A DNA stretch of 64,000 nucleotides, from positions 226,039-290,038 of the forward strand of contig CAWDJF010000003.1 in assembly GCA_963802575.1 (NCBI GenBank). The letters are read 5' to 3'. Positions within the stretch are counted from its first letter, which is position 1. Every line of letters begins with the position of its first letter. A program made the position numbers and the translations under genes. Below the pieces are notes generated by a model. That model did no database searches, was not told the DNA's origin, and saw only the letters and a program-made list of their open reading frames with translations. The DNA comes from DATFTE01 sp963802575 (GTDB taxonomy: Bacteria; Acidobacteriota; Terriglobia; Terriglobales; Acidobacteriaceae). Shown here one piece after another: positions 42,063-51,946 of this stretch.

Positions 42063-42908
42063 TTAGACCGGTGTTTCGTCGGACGAATAGTCAGTCGAGA
42101 AGCTGAGATTCTTCCAGCGCCTGTCTGACTCGATTTTATCAAGAGCGTTCTTCTCGGCTGCTGCGTAAGAATCGCTTCCGAGTAACAGCCGTAAGGGCGG
42201 GTCGGAGAGCGAGGCGACGTGTAGAAGCGCCGCTGCTGCCTTCGCCGGATCCCCCGGCTGTTTCCCGTCATAGCTTCTTTGGAAGCGAACAGCAGCACCC
42301 ACGGTGGAGTCATACTCTGGACGGCCTTCACTGAGTCGAGTGGAGGACCCGGCAAAGTCTGTACGAAAACCTCCAGGTTCAATGATCGTGACCTTGATAC
42401 CGAGCGGTCCGATTTCCTTGGACAGTGACTCCGAAAAACCTTCAACCCCGAACTTCGCAGCGGCGTACGGTGCGCGTCCTGATGGTCCGATGCGCCCTGC
42501 GATGGAAGTTACCTGGATGATGTGTCCGGCCTTGCGCTCACGGAAGTGCGGCAGCACAGCCTTGGTCATGATGATGACACCAAATAGATTGGTCTCAATC
42601 TGCGCTCGAAAGTCGGCGAGTGGCGTATCTTCAACGGGGCACACATAACCGTAGCCGGCATTGTTCACGAGCACATCCAGGTCTCCGAAGGATGCTATCG
42701 CCGCTTCGAAGGCCGCCTTGGCTTGCGCTTCATTGGTCACATCGAGCGCTAAAGTACGAATTTTCCCGGAGTATCTGCCCTGAAGCTCGACCAGTTGCTC
42801 CGGATTGCGGGCTGTCGCGACCACGCGATCTCCTGCCTCAAGTATTGCTTCTGTGAACGCACGGCCGAGGCCGCGAGAAGCACCGGTAATGAGCCAAACC
42901 TTTGACAT
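42063..42908 (-). CDS. SDR family oxidoreductase
   Basis: 281 residues from ATG 42908, with AGAGGA upstream. VWLITGASRGLGRAFTEAIL is the NAD(P)-binding TGxxxGxG motif, LDVLVNNAGYGYVCP the NNAG motif, and VTSIAGRIGPSGRAPYAAAKF the catalytic S-Y-x3-K set. The substrate is unknown. It is the last gene of a set transcribed away from the TetR gene, though about 130 bp separates it from the hydrolase. Confidence 0.92.
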   Translation of the reverse strand: MSKVWLITGASRGLGRAFTEAILEAGDRVVATARNPEQLVELQGRYSGKIRTLALDVTNEAQAKAAFEAAIASFGDLDVLVNNAGYGYVCPVEDTPLADFRAQIETNLFGVIIMTKAVLPHFRERKAGHIIQVTSIAGRIGPSGRAPYAAAKFGVEGFSESLSKEIGPLGIKVTIIEPGGFRTDFAGSSTRLSEGRPEYDSTVGAAVRFQRSYDGKQPGDPAKAAAALLHVASLSDPPLRLLLGSDSYAAAEKNALDKIESDRRWKNLSFSTDYSSDETPV

Positions 42909-43037
42909 GAATCCTCTTTCCGCGGCCCCAAGACCGGCAGTCCGCGATACTGTGAACCGTGCGATCCTCTCCTGATGCATCGGAGCGTATGGAGTTTGCA
43001 AACCTCTTTTACCACGAGTGCGACGCAGCTTCTTCGA

Positions 43038-43871
43038 TCAGAGCTGCGCCGTCCTCCGGCCCGGTGACGCTTCCAGAGGTTGCTGGTTTGGATGCTTCTC
43101 AAGTAGAAATGTCAACATCGCTGAGGCTAGATCGAGTGGTTTTTCGATAAAAGACAAGTGTCCTGAGGGGATTTCGACCCTCTTTACAGTGGGGATCAAA
43201 TCGGCCAGCTCCTGAGTATAGAAGGGTGGCACAATCTGGTCGTATTTCCCTGTGATTGACAATGTCGGCGCCTTGATCTTCATGGCCTGCTCCCGCACAT
43301 CCAGGGCGAGATCGACCCTGATATTCTGCTCAATCAGAGGCCAGTCACTCATCGCCACAAAGCTCTGGATGATTCCGTCGATGGTATTTCCATCGAACGC
43401 TGAGAGAAACTCGCGGCTAAGGCCGCTCACGAGAAGTAGCTTTGCAAGGGCAATCTTGTCCGTCCGCGCCAGGTGCAGCCAAAGATCGAACTGTAATCTC
43501 ATTCGCGGGTCACCTCCATAACTGAAACCTGATACAAGAACCAGCGAACGAACCATCTCCGGATACTCCGCCGCAATGGATGCTGCAACCGCAGCTCCAA
43601 GGGAATAGCCAATAAGGTCAAAGCGATGCGTGCCACCAGCCCCGGCTGCTGCCACAACTCGATCTGCGAAATCGGATACTCTCGGCGCATTTGCCGAGTC
43701 GGTGCCAGCGACCGATTCAGCATAATTTAGGGCAATCACACGGCGGTGCCTCGTCAGCTGTTGTACCACCTGAGACCAGTCTTCTGACTGTCCTGATGTA
43801 CCACTTAGGAGCACTATCGGTAGCTCTTCTTCGTTGTTCGGTCGGTGATTTTCTAGTCCCGTATTTGTCAT
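43038..43871 (-). CDS. Alpha/beta-fold hydrolase
   Basis: 277 residues. LPIVLLSGTSGQSEDWSQVV is the first strand and oxyanion region, FDLIGYSLGAAVAASIA carries the nucleophile Ser (GYSLG), ITGKYDQIVPP the acid and IPSGHLSFIEKP the histidine. Members hydrolyse esters, lactones or similar bonds. It stands between the two SDR genes and may act on a related substrate. Confidence 0.9.
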   Translation of the reverse strand: MTNTGLENHRPNNEEELPIVLLSGTSGQSEDWSQVVQQLTRHRRVIALNYAESVAGTDSANAPRVSDFADRVVAAAGAGGTHRFDLIGYSLGAAVAASIAAEYPEMVRSLVLVSGFSYGGDPRMRLQFDLWLHLARTDKIALAKLLLVSGLSREFLSAFDGNTIDGIIQSFVAMSDWPLIEQNIRVDLALDVREQAMKIKAPTLSITGKYDQIVPPFYTQELADLIPTVKRVEIPSGHLSFIEKPLDLASAMLTFLLEKHPNQQPLEASPGRRTAQL

Positions 43872-44036
43872 GTTGTTTTGTCAGTCCTCTCTTTAATCTG
43901 TTTATCTGTTTCTGCAACTCTATCGACCACGGCGCACCCCTCGCGCATGAGACACGCGGGCGGGTGTTGAATGCCCGGCACCCACATCCAGACTGATCTG
44001 CGGATACATTCCGCAACACCCTGGCATTAGAGCCAG

Positions 44037-44852
44037 TTATGCCGATCTGCGCGCCTGAATCCTGTATCGGGACGCGGGCACGGAATTGCCGAAGCGCTGT
44101 GAGATGGCGCGGCGCGCGGCCTCGAAACGGGTCCATTCATCTCCATCATGAAGGCTCGGAATCGTCACCAATTCGCCTTGGTCGAGGCCGACCAACGCTG
44201 CATCGACCATGTCTTCCACCGACATGACGATCGACGGGGGCAGTTTCTGCCATCCCAAACCAGCAATTTCCCAAAAGTCGGTCGCCGTCGCGCCGGGCAA
44301 GACCGCTTGGACGCGGATCCCTTTGTCGGCCAGTTCGTGCTGCAGCGCGTGACTGAAGGCGAGGACATAGGCTTTGGTGGCGCCGTACACACCGTTAAGC
44401 GTCTCAGGCGAGATACCAACAATGGAGCTGATGTTGATGATCGTACCCGTGCCACGCTTGACGAATGCAGGTGCCGCGGCGTAAGTCAGTCGCGTAAGGG
44501 CGATGGTGTTCAGTGCGATCATCTCTTCCATTCTGTCGACGTCGGAATTAAGCAGAGGTGCGACCGAGCCCGTACCAGCGTTGTTCACGAGCATTGTGAT
44601 ACTCGAATCGTCCCTCAGCCTTGTTTCCACTTTCGCTAGATCTATCTTGTTGTTGAGGTCCGCCACGATCGAGGTGATGTTGCGTCCGCTCGCATTCGCG
44701 AGGCTCGCAGTGAGCGCTTTAAGGGGCGCCTCGCTGCGGCCTACGAGGATGAGATCGTATCCACGCTTTGCGAGACGGTCTGCATAGACAGCTCCAATGC
44801 CCCTGGAGCCACCCGTTACCAGGGCGGTGCCTTTTGATGGTGAATTGCTCAT
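44037..44852 (-). CDS. SDR family oxidoreductase, probable TetR target
   Basis: 271 residues from ATG 44852; the open frame extends upstream across the operator but an earlier start is unlikely. GTALVTGGSRGIGAVYADRL is the cofactor motif, MLVNNAGTGSVAP the NNAG motif, and NISSIVGISPETLNGVYGAT the serine/tyrosine active site with lysine in ATKAYVLAF. Divergent from the TetR gene across a 114-bp region that contains a perfect palindrome, so it is probably repressed by that regulator. Confidence 0.92.
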   Translation of the reverse strand: MSNSPSKGTALVTGGSRGIGAVYADRLAKRGYDLILVGRSEAPLKALTASLANASGRNITSIVADLNNKIDLAKVETRLRDDSSITMLVNNAGTGSVAPLLNSDVDRMEEMIALNTIALTRLTYAAAPAFVKRGTGTIINISSIVGISPETLNGVYGATKAYVLAFSHALQHELADKGIRVQAVLPGATATDFWEIAGLGWQKLPPSIVMSVEDMVDAALVGLDQGELVTIPSLHDGDEWTRFEAARRAISQRFGNSVPASRYRIQARRSA

Positions 44853-44890
44853 ATCCTTAGGTTCTCCGTTCTCTAGTTGAGTTCTCATTT

Positions 44891-44908
44891 GGATTATTGT
44901 TATAATCC
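44891..44908. promoter_or_regulatory. TetR operator candidate
   Basis: Perfect palindrome with arms GGATTAT and ATAATCC around TGTT, halfway between the SDR gene (start 44852) and the tetR gene (start 44967). Size, symmetry and place are what is expected of a TetR-type site that controls both genes. Confidence 0.7.
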
Positions 44909-44966
44909 ATTCTGCTTTTGATTTGTACAGTCGGGCTTTAGTTACAAACTTTTTTTTGAGGGGACC

Positions 44967-45551
44967 ATGCGCCATTCCAAGGCAGAAAAAGCAAAAACTC
45001 ACGAGCGCATCGTTGCGATCGCTGCAAAAAGATTCCGCGAAGACGGGCTTGCGGGGATCGGAATCGCAGACCTGATGAAAGACGCCGGCCTTACCGTGGG
45101 CGGCTTCTACAAACACTTCAATTCGCGCGACGCGCTAGTGGCTGAAGCGGTCGGCTCTGCGCTCGAACTCTGGAAGCGTCAAGTGGATGCCGCCGCGTCG
45201 GGAGGTCCACCGGTCACCTACGAATCACTAGTCGATGAATATTTGAGCGCAGCACATCGCGATCATCCAGGTACAGGTTGTCCTGTTGGCGCTTTGGCAG
45301 GAGATCTCGCACGCAGCGACAAGCGCACTCGCGCACTCGTCAGCCGGAAAATTCGGGACAACATTGAGTTACTCGCAACTCTGATTCGTAACACGAACAA
45401 GACGGATAGGGGCAGTGCAAGAGCGCAAGCAGTCTTTACCTATTGCGCGCTGGTCGGTGCGATCGGTATGGCGCGCGCGGTATCGGATGAGGAACTTTCG
45501 CGGGAAGTCTTGAAGACTGTGGCAAAGCATCTGAAGAATCTCGCTGCCTAA
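44967..45551 (+). CDS. TetR/AcrR family transcription regulator
   Basis: 194 residues. The N-terminal helix-turn-helix domain is clear: KTHERIVAIAAKRFREDGLA, then IADLMKDAGLTVGGFYKHF and RDALVAEAV. The C-terminal ligand domain includes HPGTGCPVGALAGDLARSD, as in the branch often next to short-chain dehydrogenases. A TTTTTTTGAGGGGACC leader gives a ribosome site. Likely represses the divergent SDR gene and itself; the ligand is unknown. Confidence 0.93.
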   Translation: MRHSKAEKAKTHERIVAIAAKRFREDGLAGIGIADLMKDAGLTVGGFYKHFNSRDALVAEAVGSALELWKRQVDAAASGGPPVTYESLVDEYLSAAHRDHPGTGCPVGALAGDLARSDKRTRALVSRKIRDNIELLATLIRNTNKTDRGSARAQAVFTYCALVGAIGMARAVSDEELSREVLKTVAKHLKNLAA

Positions 45552-45861
45552 AGTCACGCCACGACATCACAGCGCTAGCGCTGCTTCCGCAATAATCCTT
45601 AGCCTCGCGCCCCGTTGGCAGGCCATTCTCAGGAAGAATTTCGGCGCGAATGGCCCCGATCTGCGCGGGTAGTAGAGCGTCCTTCGTACTTGCTGACCCA
45701 ATAACAAATGTGGGATGCCCCACGTCTGGCGGTTTTCTTAGCCTGCCCTGAGCGAAGTCGAAGGGTGGGCACCACGACCGCCGCGCCATGGGATTCTTAA
45801 GCCTTTCATCACACGCGAACAGTTTTCCGATCACGGCAAGAAACCCCAGGCCTCCACTACG
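45552..45861. repeat. Gap with REP fragments upstream of the second RAYT
   Basis: 310 bp without a gene. At 45713-45773 lie GTGGGATGCCCCAC, then CCTGAGCGAAGTCGAAGG, then GGTGGGCACC, i.e. pieces of the CCTGAGCGAAG and GTGGG..ATGCC repeats. The first half of the gap has no pattern that I recognise. Confidence 0.5.
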
Positions 45862-46491
45862 ATGGCGGATGTGCCCAGCCATCCAATTCGTTATTACGGT
45901 AACGGGCATCTCCATTTCATCACCTGCAGTTGTAATCGGCGGCAGCCCTTGCTCGGTACGGCGCGACGCCGCGACCTATTCCTTACCGTTCTTGAACAAG
46001 CCCGTATCCGATATCAGTTCGTGGTGGTTGGCTATGTAGTCATGCCCGAGCATATTCATCTGCTAATCAGCGAACCACAGAAGCGAAATCCTTCGATCGT
46101 GATGCAGGCGGTGAAGCTCGGATTCGCTCGCCGCGTATTAGCAGACATCCGCCGCCATTCTGGACAAGCGACATTGTTCGATTTGAGCATGCACCACATC
46201 TGGCAGAAGCGGTTCTACGACTTCAACGTCTGGAGTCTTAGCAAGCAGATGGAGAAGTTGAACTATATGCACGACAATCCGGTGATGCGCGGACTGGTCG
46301 AGTCTCCGGATCTGTGGCGTTGGAGCAGTTACCGCACATACGTTCTCCGGGAACCCTGTGCGCAACAGAGATCAGTGTTCGGGCCTTCCGGATTTCATAC
46401 GGAACTCGAAATTTTACTACAATCTCCCGGCGACCGTTCGGCAGATGGCCCACACATTCGCGCTTTTTGCGAATGTGCAGTGCGCCGCTAG
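45862..46491 (+). mobile_element. REP-associated tyrosine transposase (RAYT)
   Basis: 209 residues. LHFITCSCNRRQPLLGTARR at the start, MPEHIHLLISEPQKRNPS with the HUH metal motif, and LNYMHDNPVMRGLVESPDLW with the tyrosine/NPVxRGLV segment are all typical of RAYTs. It is clearly longer than and distinct from the protein at 2485. REP fragments lie upstream (45713-45773) and the end of the gene is itself a hairpin of REP type. Intact frame. Single-strand nuclease acting at REP hairpins, by family knowledge. Confidence 0.92.
46453..46477. repeat. Hairpin forming the 3' end of the RAYT gene
   Basis: Arms CACATTCGCG and CGCGAATGTG-like GCGAATGTG around CTTTTT, within the last 13 codons of the transposase. 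It resembles the TTTGCGCTTTTTGCAAA REP at 34354-34396. Confidence 0.65.
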
Positions 46492-46606
46492 CTATCTTCT
46501 CGGCTCATAGCGCATGGACGGGAACCCGGGGACAGACGGGACGTTCCCGGCTCGGCACGCAGCTTGCTCCAAATGGTATGATTCTGTAGCTCGATTGTGG
46601 GGCTCT

Positions 46607-46852
46607 ATGGACACGATTCCTCTCAAGCCGGAACGGAAAGCCCAGTTGGAGGAGTATGCCCGCCGGAGAGGTCAAGACCCTGCCACTGCTTTGGATGATG
46701 TCCTTGCGACCTATCTGGAATGGGAGCTTCAGGATTCTGCCGAGGCGAATGCAGCCGTTCGCCAGGGCTACGAAGATGTGAAAACCGGTAACACCAAACC
46801 GGCAGCCGAGTTTCTCGCAGAGTTCCGCCGGAAACATGACATTCCGAGTTGA
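46607..46852 (+). CDS. Type II antitoxin (ParD/RelB-like addiction module protein)
   Basis: 81 residues from ATG 46607. IPLKPERKAQLEEYARRRGQ and ALDDVLATYLEWE form an N-terminal helical part as in small ribbon-helix-helix antitoxins, and VRQGYEDVKTGNTKPAAEFL with FLAEFRRKHDI forms the toxin-wrapping C-terminal part. The end overlaps the toxin frame by 17 bp, the usual TA arrangement. The partner is broken, so the antitoxin may be a leftover. Confidence 0.8.
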   Translation: MDTIPLKPERKAQLEEYARRRGQDPATALDDVLATYLEWELQDSAEANAAVRQGYEDVKTGNTKPAAEFLAEFRRKHDIPS

Positions 46853-47147
46853 AGTCACCTCGCAAGCCCAACGAGATGCCGATACCATCTACGAATGGCT
46901 GATTCTACAAAACACCGGAGAAGCCGGCCTGCGCTAGTTTTCGGATCTTGAAACCGCGATCCACTCACTTTGCGATTTCCCCGAACGGTGTCCAATCGTC
47001 CCGGAAATGTCCAATTTTGTTTTTGAGGTTCGCCAACTTCTATACGGCAACCGCCCACACGTTTATCGAATCCTGTTCACGCTTCAGGAAGGTACGGTAT
47101 ATGTGCTGCACATCCGTCACGCACGCCGTCAGCCAATCAGACAATAA
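46836..47147 (+). pseudogene. RelE/ParE-type toxin with internal amber stop
   Basis: 103 codons plus stop, one frame throughout, but codon 34 is TAG (46935-46937). Before it: FRVEVTSQAQRDADTIYEWL. After it: FSDLETAIHSLCDFPERCPI, FEVRQLLYGNRPHVYRILFT and VYVLHIRHARRQP, which is the complete ParE/RelE fold (with the R-x-x-x-Y-x..-H-x-R-H end). Relatives usually have tryptophan before FxxLE, and TGG to TAG is a single change. The antitoxin gene is intact. Probably an inactivated toxin; a sequencing error or suppression is possible. Confidence 0.8.
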
Positions 47148-47211
47148 CCGAGTGACAAACCTCGGCGTCCTTGGCGGTTAAAAAGCTTCTGTTGTCGAGA
47201 CCAATAAAAAA

Positions 47212-47231
47212 GGGCGCGATCACTCGCGCCC
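47212..47231 (-). terminator. rpoD terminator
   Basis: Hairpin GGGCGCGATCACTCGCGCCC. Read on the reverse strand it is followed by TTTTTTATTG. It ends the rpoD transcript; the other side (AAAAACC) could serve as a weak second direction. Confidence 0.85.
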
Positions 47232-47247
47232 AAAAACCGCCAATTTC

Positions 47248-47276
47248 TTCTCTGTGACTCTGTGTCTCTGTGGTGA
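47248..47276. repeat. CTCTGTG word repeat, copy 2
   Basis: 29 nt identical to 38439-38467, lying between the rpoD stop and its terminator. A further degenerate word pair (CTCGGCGTCCTTGGCGG) lies at 47161. Confidence 0.75.
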
Positions 47277-47284
47277 GAGAGTTT

Positions 47285-48976
<1,692 letters not shown>

Positions 48977-49218
48977 GACGGATTATCCTCAAATCGTCCT
49001 TTGTTGGAAGGACAGTAAACTTTTTAGCGGTGGGTGATGTGGACGGGCGGAGCTGCGCGCCTGCACAAACTTTCAGATGATAGCATAAAAAGTTGTCTGC
49101 TACCATCCAGCAATTGATTGAGAAGAAACCTTCGGGTGCCCTAACTTCCCCGCCGCTAAATACTTAGATGGCATTTCAAGCAGTTAAGTTTCAAGGTTCC
49201 CGAGGCGAATTTTCCCTC

Positions 49219-51147
49219 CTAACCTGCCTTTTTTCTGTCGCCTGCGGCCCCTTCGGCCAGCCCTGGGTCCATCAAAGCCCGCTTGAGACGAACTTTTTCC
49301 TGCAACAAAGCCTGCATGCGGCCGGCATCGAGCGACCGCGTGTCCTTTAATTCGTGCTGCACGTGCTCGAGCGCGCGCCGAAGTTGGATGCGGCGAAGGG
49401 CGCGTACGGCCCCCTCCAGCCGCTCTGCCGAGAGCTCCTCTTCTTCCCTCATGAGGATGGCCGCGAGAAGGTTACGGTCCGCGTCGGACAGTGGCAGTTC
49501 CATCACGTTCGAGACTTCGGACGTCCCGTCCAGCAGCAACTCGATGAGTGCCTCCGTGGCGAGACCGTGGTGCAGGTTTTCGTTCCTGAGGGCGTAGTGC
49601 GCCTGGCGTGCGGGATCGAATTCTTCTTCGGCACCGTCACGGGCGGAAACATGCTCTTCGGTCGATTGCATCAGCGTGGAGGAGGTTAGAGCGCGAATCA
49701 GAAGCCGCTCGGCATCAGTGAGCTGGGCTTCGGGGGATGCTTTGACCGCAGCCGAAGAGCGCGTGGCCGCGGCGTGCTTCAGTTCCTGACGCAGGACCGT
49801 GGAATCGATGCCAAGCTTTTGGGCAATCTCTCCTGCGAGTTCGTCGCGAACGATGCGGTTTGGGACGCGATGGATATGAGGTAGCAGATAGTTAACCGCT
49901 TTGACCTTGCCTTCTCCGCTGCGCATGGGGAACTGGGAGCGGGCACGCTCGATGAGGTAATCGAAATAGCGCTGAGACTGACGGAGCGCCTGTTGGTAAG
50001 CGTCTTTCCCCTGGCGGCGGATGAAGAGGTCGGGATCGAATCCGGCTTCCAGGGTAAGCACTTTAATGTTGAACTCTTCTTCGACCAGCAATCCCAGAGT
50101 GCGCTCGGTCGCCTTAGCTCCGGCGGTATCGGGATCGAAATTCACGACCACGTTCTTGCTGAAGCGGCCGAGCAGCTTGGCTTGCAGCTCAGTGAAGGCA
50201 GTGCCGGAACTGGCGATCACATTCTGAAATCCGGCGGCGAAGACCGAGATGCAGTCCATCTGTCCTTCGACCAGGATGGCATAGTCCAGTTTTCGGATGG
50301 CTTCTTTCGCTAGATCGAGATTGAAGAGCACCCGTGACTTGGAATAGATCGGCGTCTCAGGCGAATTCAGATATTTCGGTCCAGATTTCTCGTCGGTCGC
50401 GAGAGTGCGTCCGGTGAAGGCAATGACGCGTCCAGTTTCGTTGGCGATGGGGAAGACGACGCGGTTACGGAATTTGGAGTAAATCGGGGCGTCAGACTTC
50501 GGGCTTCGGGCGTCAGGCGTGCTTTCCGCTTCGGTTTGCTGAGGTCTAAGGTCCGAGGTCTGAGGTCCGCCTTCCTGCTTCCAGGAGAACAGGCCGCTTT
50601 CGCGCAGGACCTGCTCGTCGTATTCGCGGCGAAGGGCGTCGCGGAGGTGAAATCCCGAGTCGGGGGCGTAGCCGATGCGGAAGCGCTGGATGGTTTCCTG
50701 ATCGAGGCCGCGGCCTTTCAAGTATTCACGGGCATGGGTAGCTTCGGGACGGCGCAGGTAATCCTGAAAGAAAGCGCAGGCACGCTCGTGAACTTCGAGC
50801 AGCACGGTACGCATCTGCGCCTCGCGAGCCTCGGTGGGGCTGGAGAAGCTGGCCTTTGGAAGCGCGATGCCAAGCTTCTGAGCAACGGCCCGCACGGCCT
50901 CGGGAAACGTAATGTTGTCGATCTTCTGGATGAACGAGAAGACGTCTCCGGAAGCCCCACAGCCGAAGCAATGAAAGAACTGGCGGGTCGCGTGAACAGA
51001 GAACGATGGCGTCTTTTCGCTATGAAACGGACAAAGCCCGGAGAAATTCTGCGCCCCAGCCTTCTTCAGCTTAACGTAATCGCCAATGATGCGGACGATG
51101 TCGGCCTGCTGCTTAACGGTGTATGCGAAGTCGCCGGGGTTGGCCAT
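49219..51147 (-). CDS. dnaG: DNA primase
   Basis: 642 residues. Makes RNA primers for replication. N-terminal zinc finger CPFHSEKTPSFSVHATRQFF followed by HCFGCGASGDVF, then RNA polymerase domain with FPIANETGRVIAFTGRTL, Toprim domain with ILVEGQMDCISVFAAGFQNV, and a C-terminal helicase-binding part with several helices. Residues about 193-221 (GPQTSDLRPQQTEAE and STPDARSPKSDAP) are not part of the family and correspond to a repeat inserted in frame (50487-50571). The gene is upstream of rpoD. Confidence 0.96.
   Translation of the reverse strand: MANPGDFAYTVKQQADIVRIIGDYVKLKKAGAQNFSGLCPFHSEKTPSFSVHATRQFFHCFGCGASGDVFSFIQKIDNITFPEAVRAVAQKLGIALPKASFSSPTEAREAQMRTVLLEVHERACAFFQDYLRRPEATHAREYLKGRGLDQETIQRFRIGYAPDSGFHLRDALRREYDEQVLRESGLFSWKQEGGPQTSDLRPQQTEAESTPDARSPKSDAPIYSKFRNRVVFPIANETGRVIAFTGRTLATDEKSGPKYLNSPETPIYSKSRVLFNLDLAKEAIRKLDYAILVEGQMDCISVFAAGFQNVIASSGTAFTELQAKLLGRFSKNVVVNFDPDTAGAKATERTLGLLVEEEFNIKVLTLEAGFDPDLFIRRQGKDAYQQALRQSQRYFDYLIERARSQFPMRSGEGKVKAVNYLLPHIHRVPNRIVRDELAGEIAQKLGIDSTVLRQELKHAAATRSSAAVKASPEAQLTDAERLLIRALTSSTLMQSTEEHVSARDGAEEEFDPARQAHYALRNENLHHGLATEALIELLLDGTSEVSNVMELPLSDADRNLLAAILMREEEELSAERLEGAVRALRRIQLRRALEHVQHELKDTRSLDAGRMQALLQEKVRLKRALMDPGLAEGAAGDRKKAG
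50487..50571. repeat. Degenerate word repeat inserted in frame within dnaG
   Basis: On the reverse strand: GACCTCAGACCTCGGACC + TTAGACCTCAG, then ACGCCTGACGCCCGAAGCCC + GAAGTCTGACGCC. These are the same kind of 7-10 nt word chains as found between genes, here coding a linker of about 29 residues between SWKQEG and IYSKFRN of the primase. Confidence 0.75.
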
Positions 51148-51283
51148 GAGGGTGCCTTAGGGATTGTGAGGGATACAGTCTCTTTATTGAATATATAGAA
51201 GGGGGATTGTTGTGGAGAAGCTGTGGAATACCTAACTATTCGGTTAATGGTCAAGGAAAATCCGGCGGCGAAGGGAGGAAATT

Positions 51284-51339
51284 AGGTAGGGGTGCTTCGA
51301 CTCCGCTCGGCTGACGCCTCGCTGCGCTCAGCATGACAA
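51284..51339. repeat. CCTGAGCGAAG-type REP, reverse orientation
   Basis: GTAGGGGTGCTTCGACTCCG to GCTGCGCTCAGCATGACA. It shares both ends with the copies at 51974, 52362, 52481 and 53481 (GGTAGGGG..CTTCGAC and GCTCAG..TGACA). Upstream of dnaG. Confidence 0.8.
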
Positions 51340-51356
51340 GCGTTTTATATTTCGAT

Positions 51357-51765
51357 CTAATCCGGAAGCCAGGAAAATTGGGCGCTCGCAGCTGCTATGC
51401 GAATGAACGAATTCCAATCATGCACAAAAAAACGACAACAGAAAGCTGCCTCTGGCAGCTTTGGCTTGAGATATCCGAACAGTGAGAATTCCTGCGCATC
51501 TTCGGGAAGGCCGTCCACCGTGATCTTGTCGCGCTTGGGGCCAAGTAGATGATCGCCATCCGGTGGCTCTATAGACACATAGTAGAATTTCGTTCGCAGT
51601 CAGCACCGCTCGTGTGTAAATATCGCGATCTGAGCTGTCGGGGGAATTACCACGCATGCTCATCTGTAGGGTTGCAGTACGGCTTCTGTAATCGATCGCG
51701 ACGCTTGTTATGTCAGCATCCCGAAGACCATTCGGAAATCTTCGATCTAGTTCCTCAAAAGTCAT
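51357..51765 (-). CDS. Hypothetical protein, frame broken once
   Basis: About 135 residues after joining two frames. Frame one (MTFEELDRRFPNGLRDADIT to RAVLTANEI) and frame two (YYVSIEPPDGDHLLGPKRDK, then ITVDGLPEDAQEFSLFGYLK) overlap at AACGAAATTCTACTATGTG, where dropping one base gives ANEIYYVSIEPP. The span is 3n+1. GAGG lies before ATG 51765. I do not recognise the family; the size and mixed alpha/beta content would suit an immunity protein, but that is only a guess. Confidence 0.5.
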
Positions 51766-51880
51766 CCGCAACCTCAATTTATTTTGACGAATTCACAACG
51801 ACCACTGTATCCCAGGCACGAACGATGGAGGAACTGATCTTCGCGTCCGCGAGGAGAGAGTGAGCGTCGTAAGATTCCTC

Positions 51881-51904
51881 CTGCTTCGCTGCGCTCAGCA
51901 TGAC
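51881..51904. repeat. REP fragment
   Basis: CTGCTTCGCTGCGCTCAGCA + TGAC, half of the CCTGAGCGAAG-type repeat in reverse orientation, upstream of the frameshifted hypothetical gene. Confidence 0.6.
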
Positions 51905-51946
51905 AATCCTTAAACGGCGCTTCCATCCCCTGAGGCACGATAAGAA

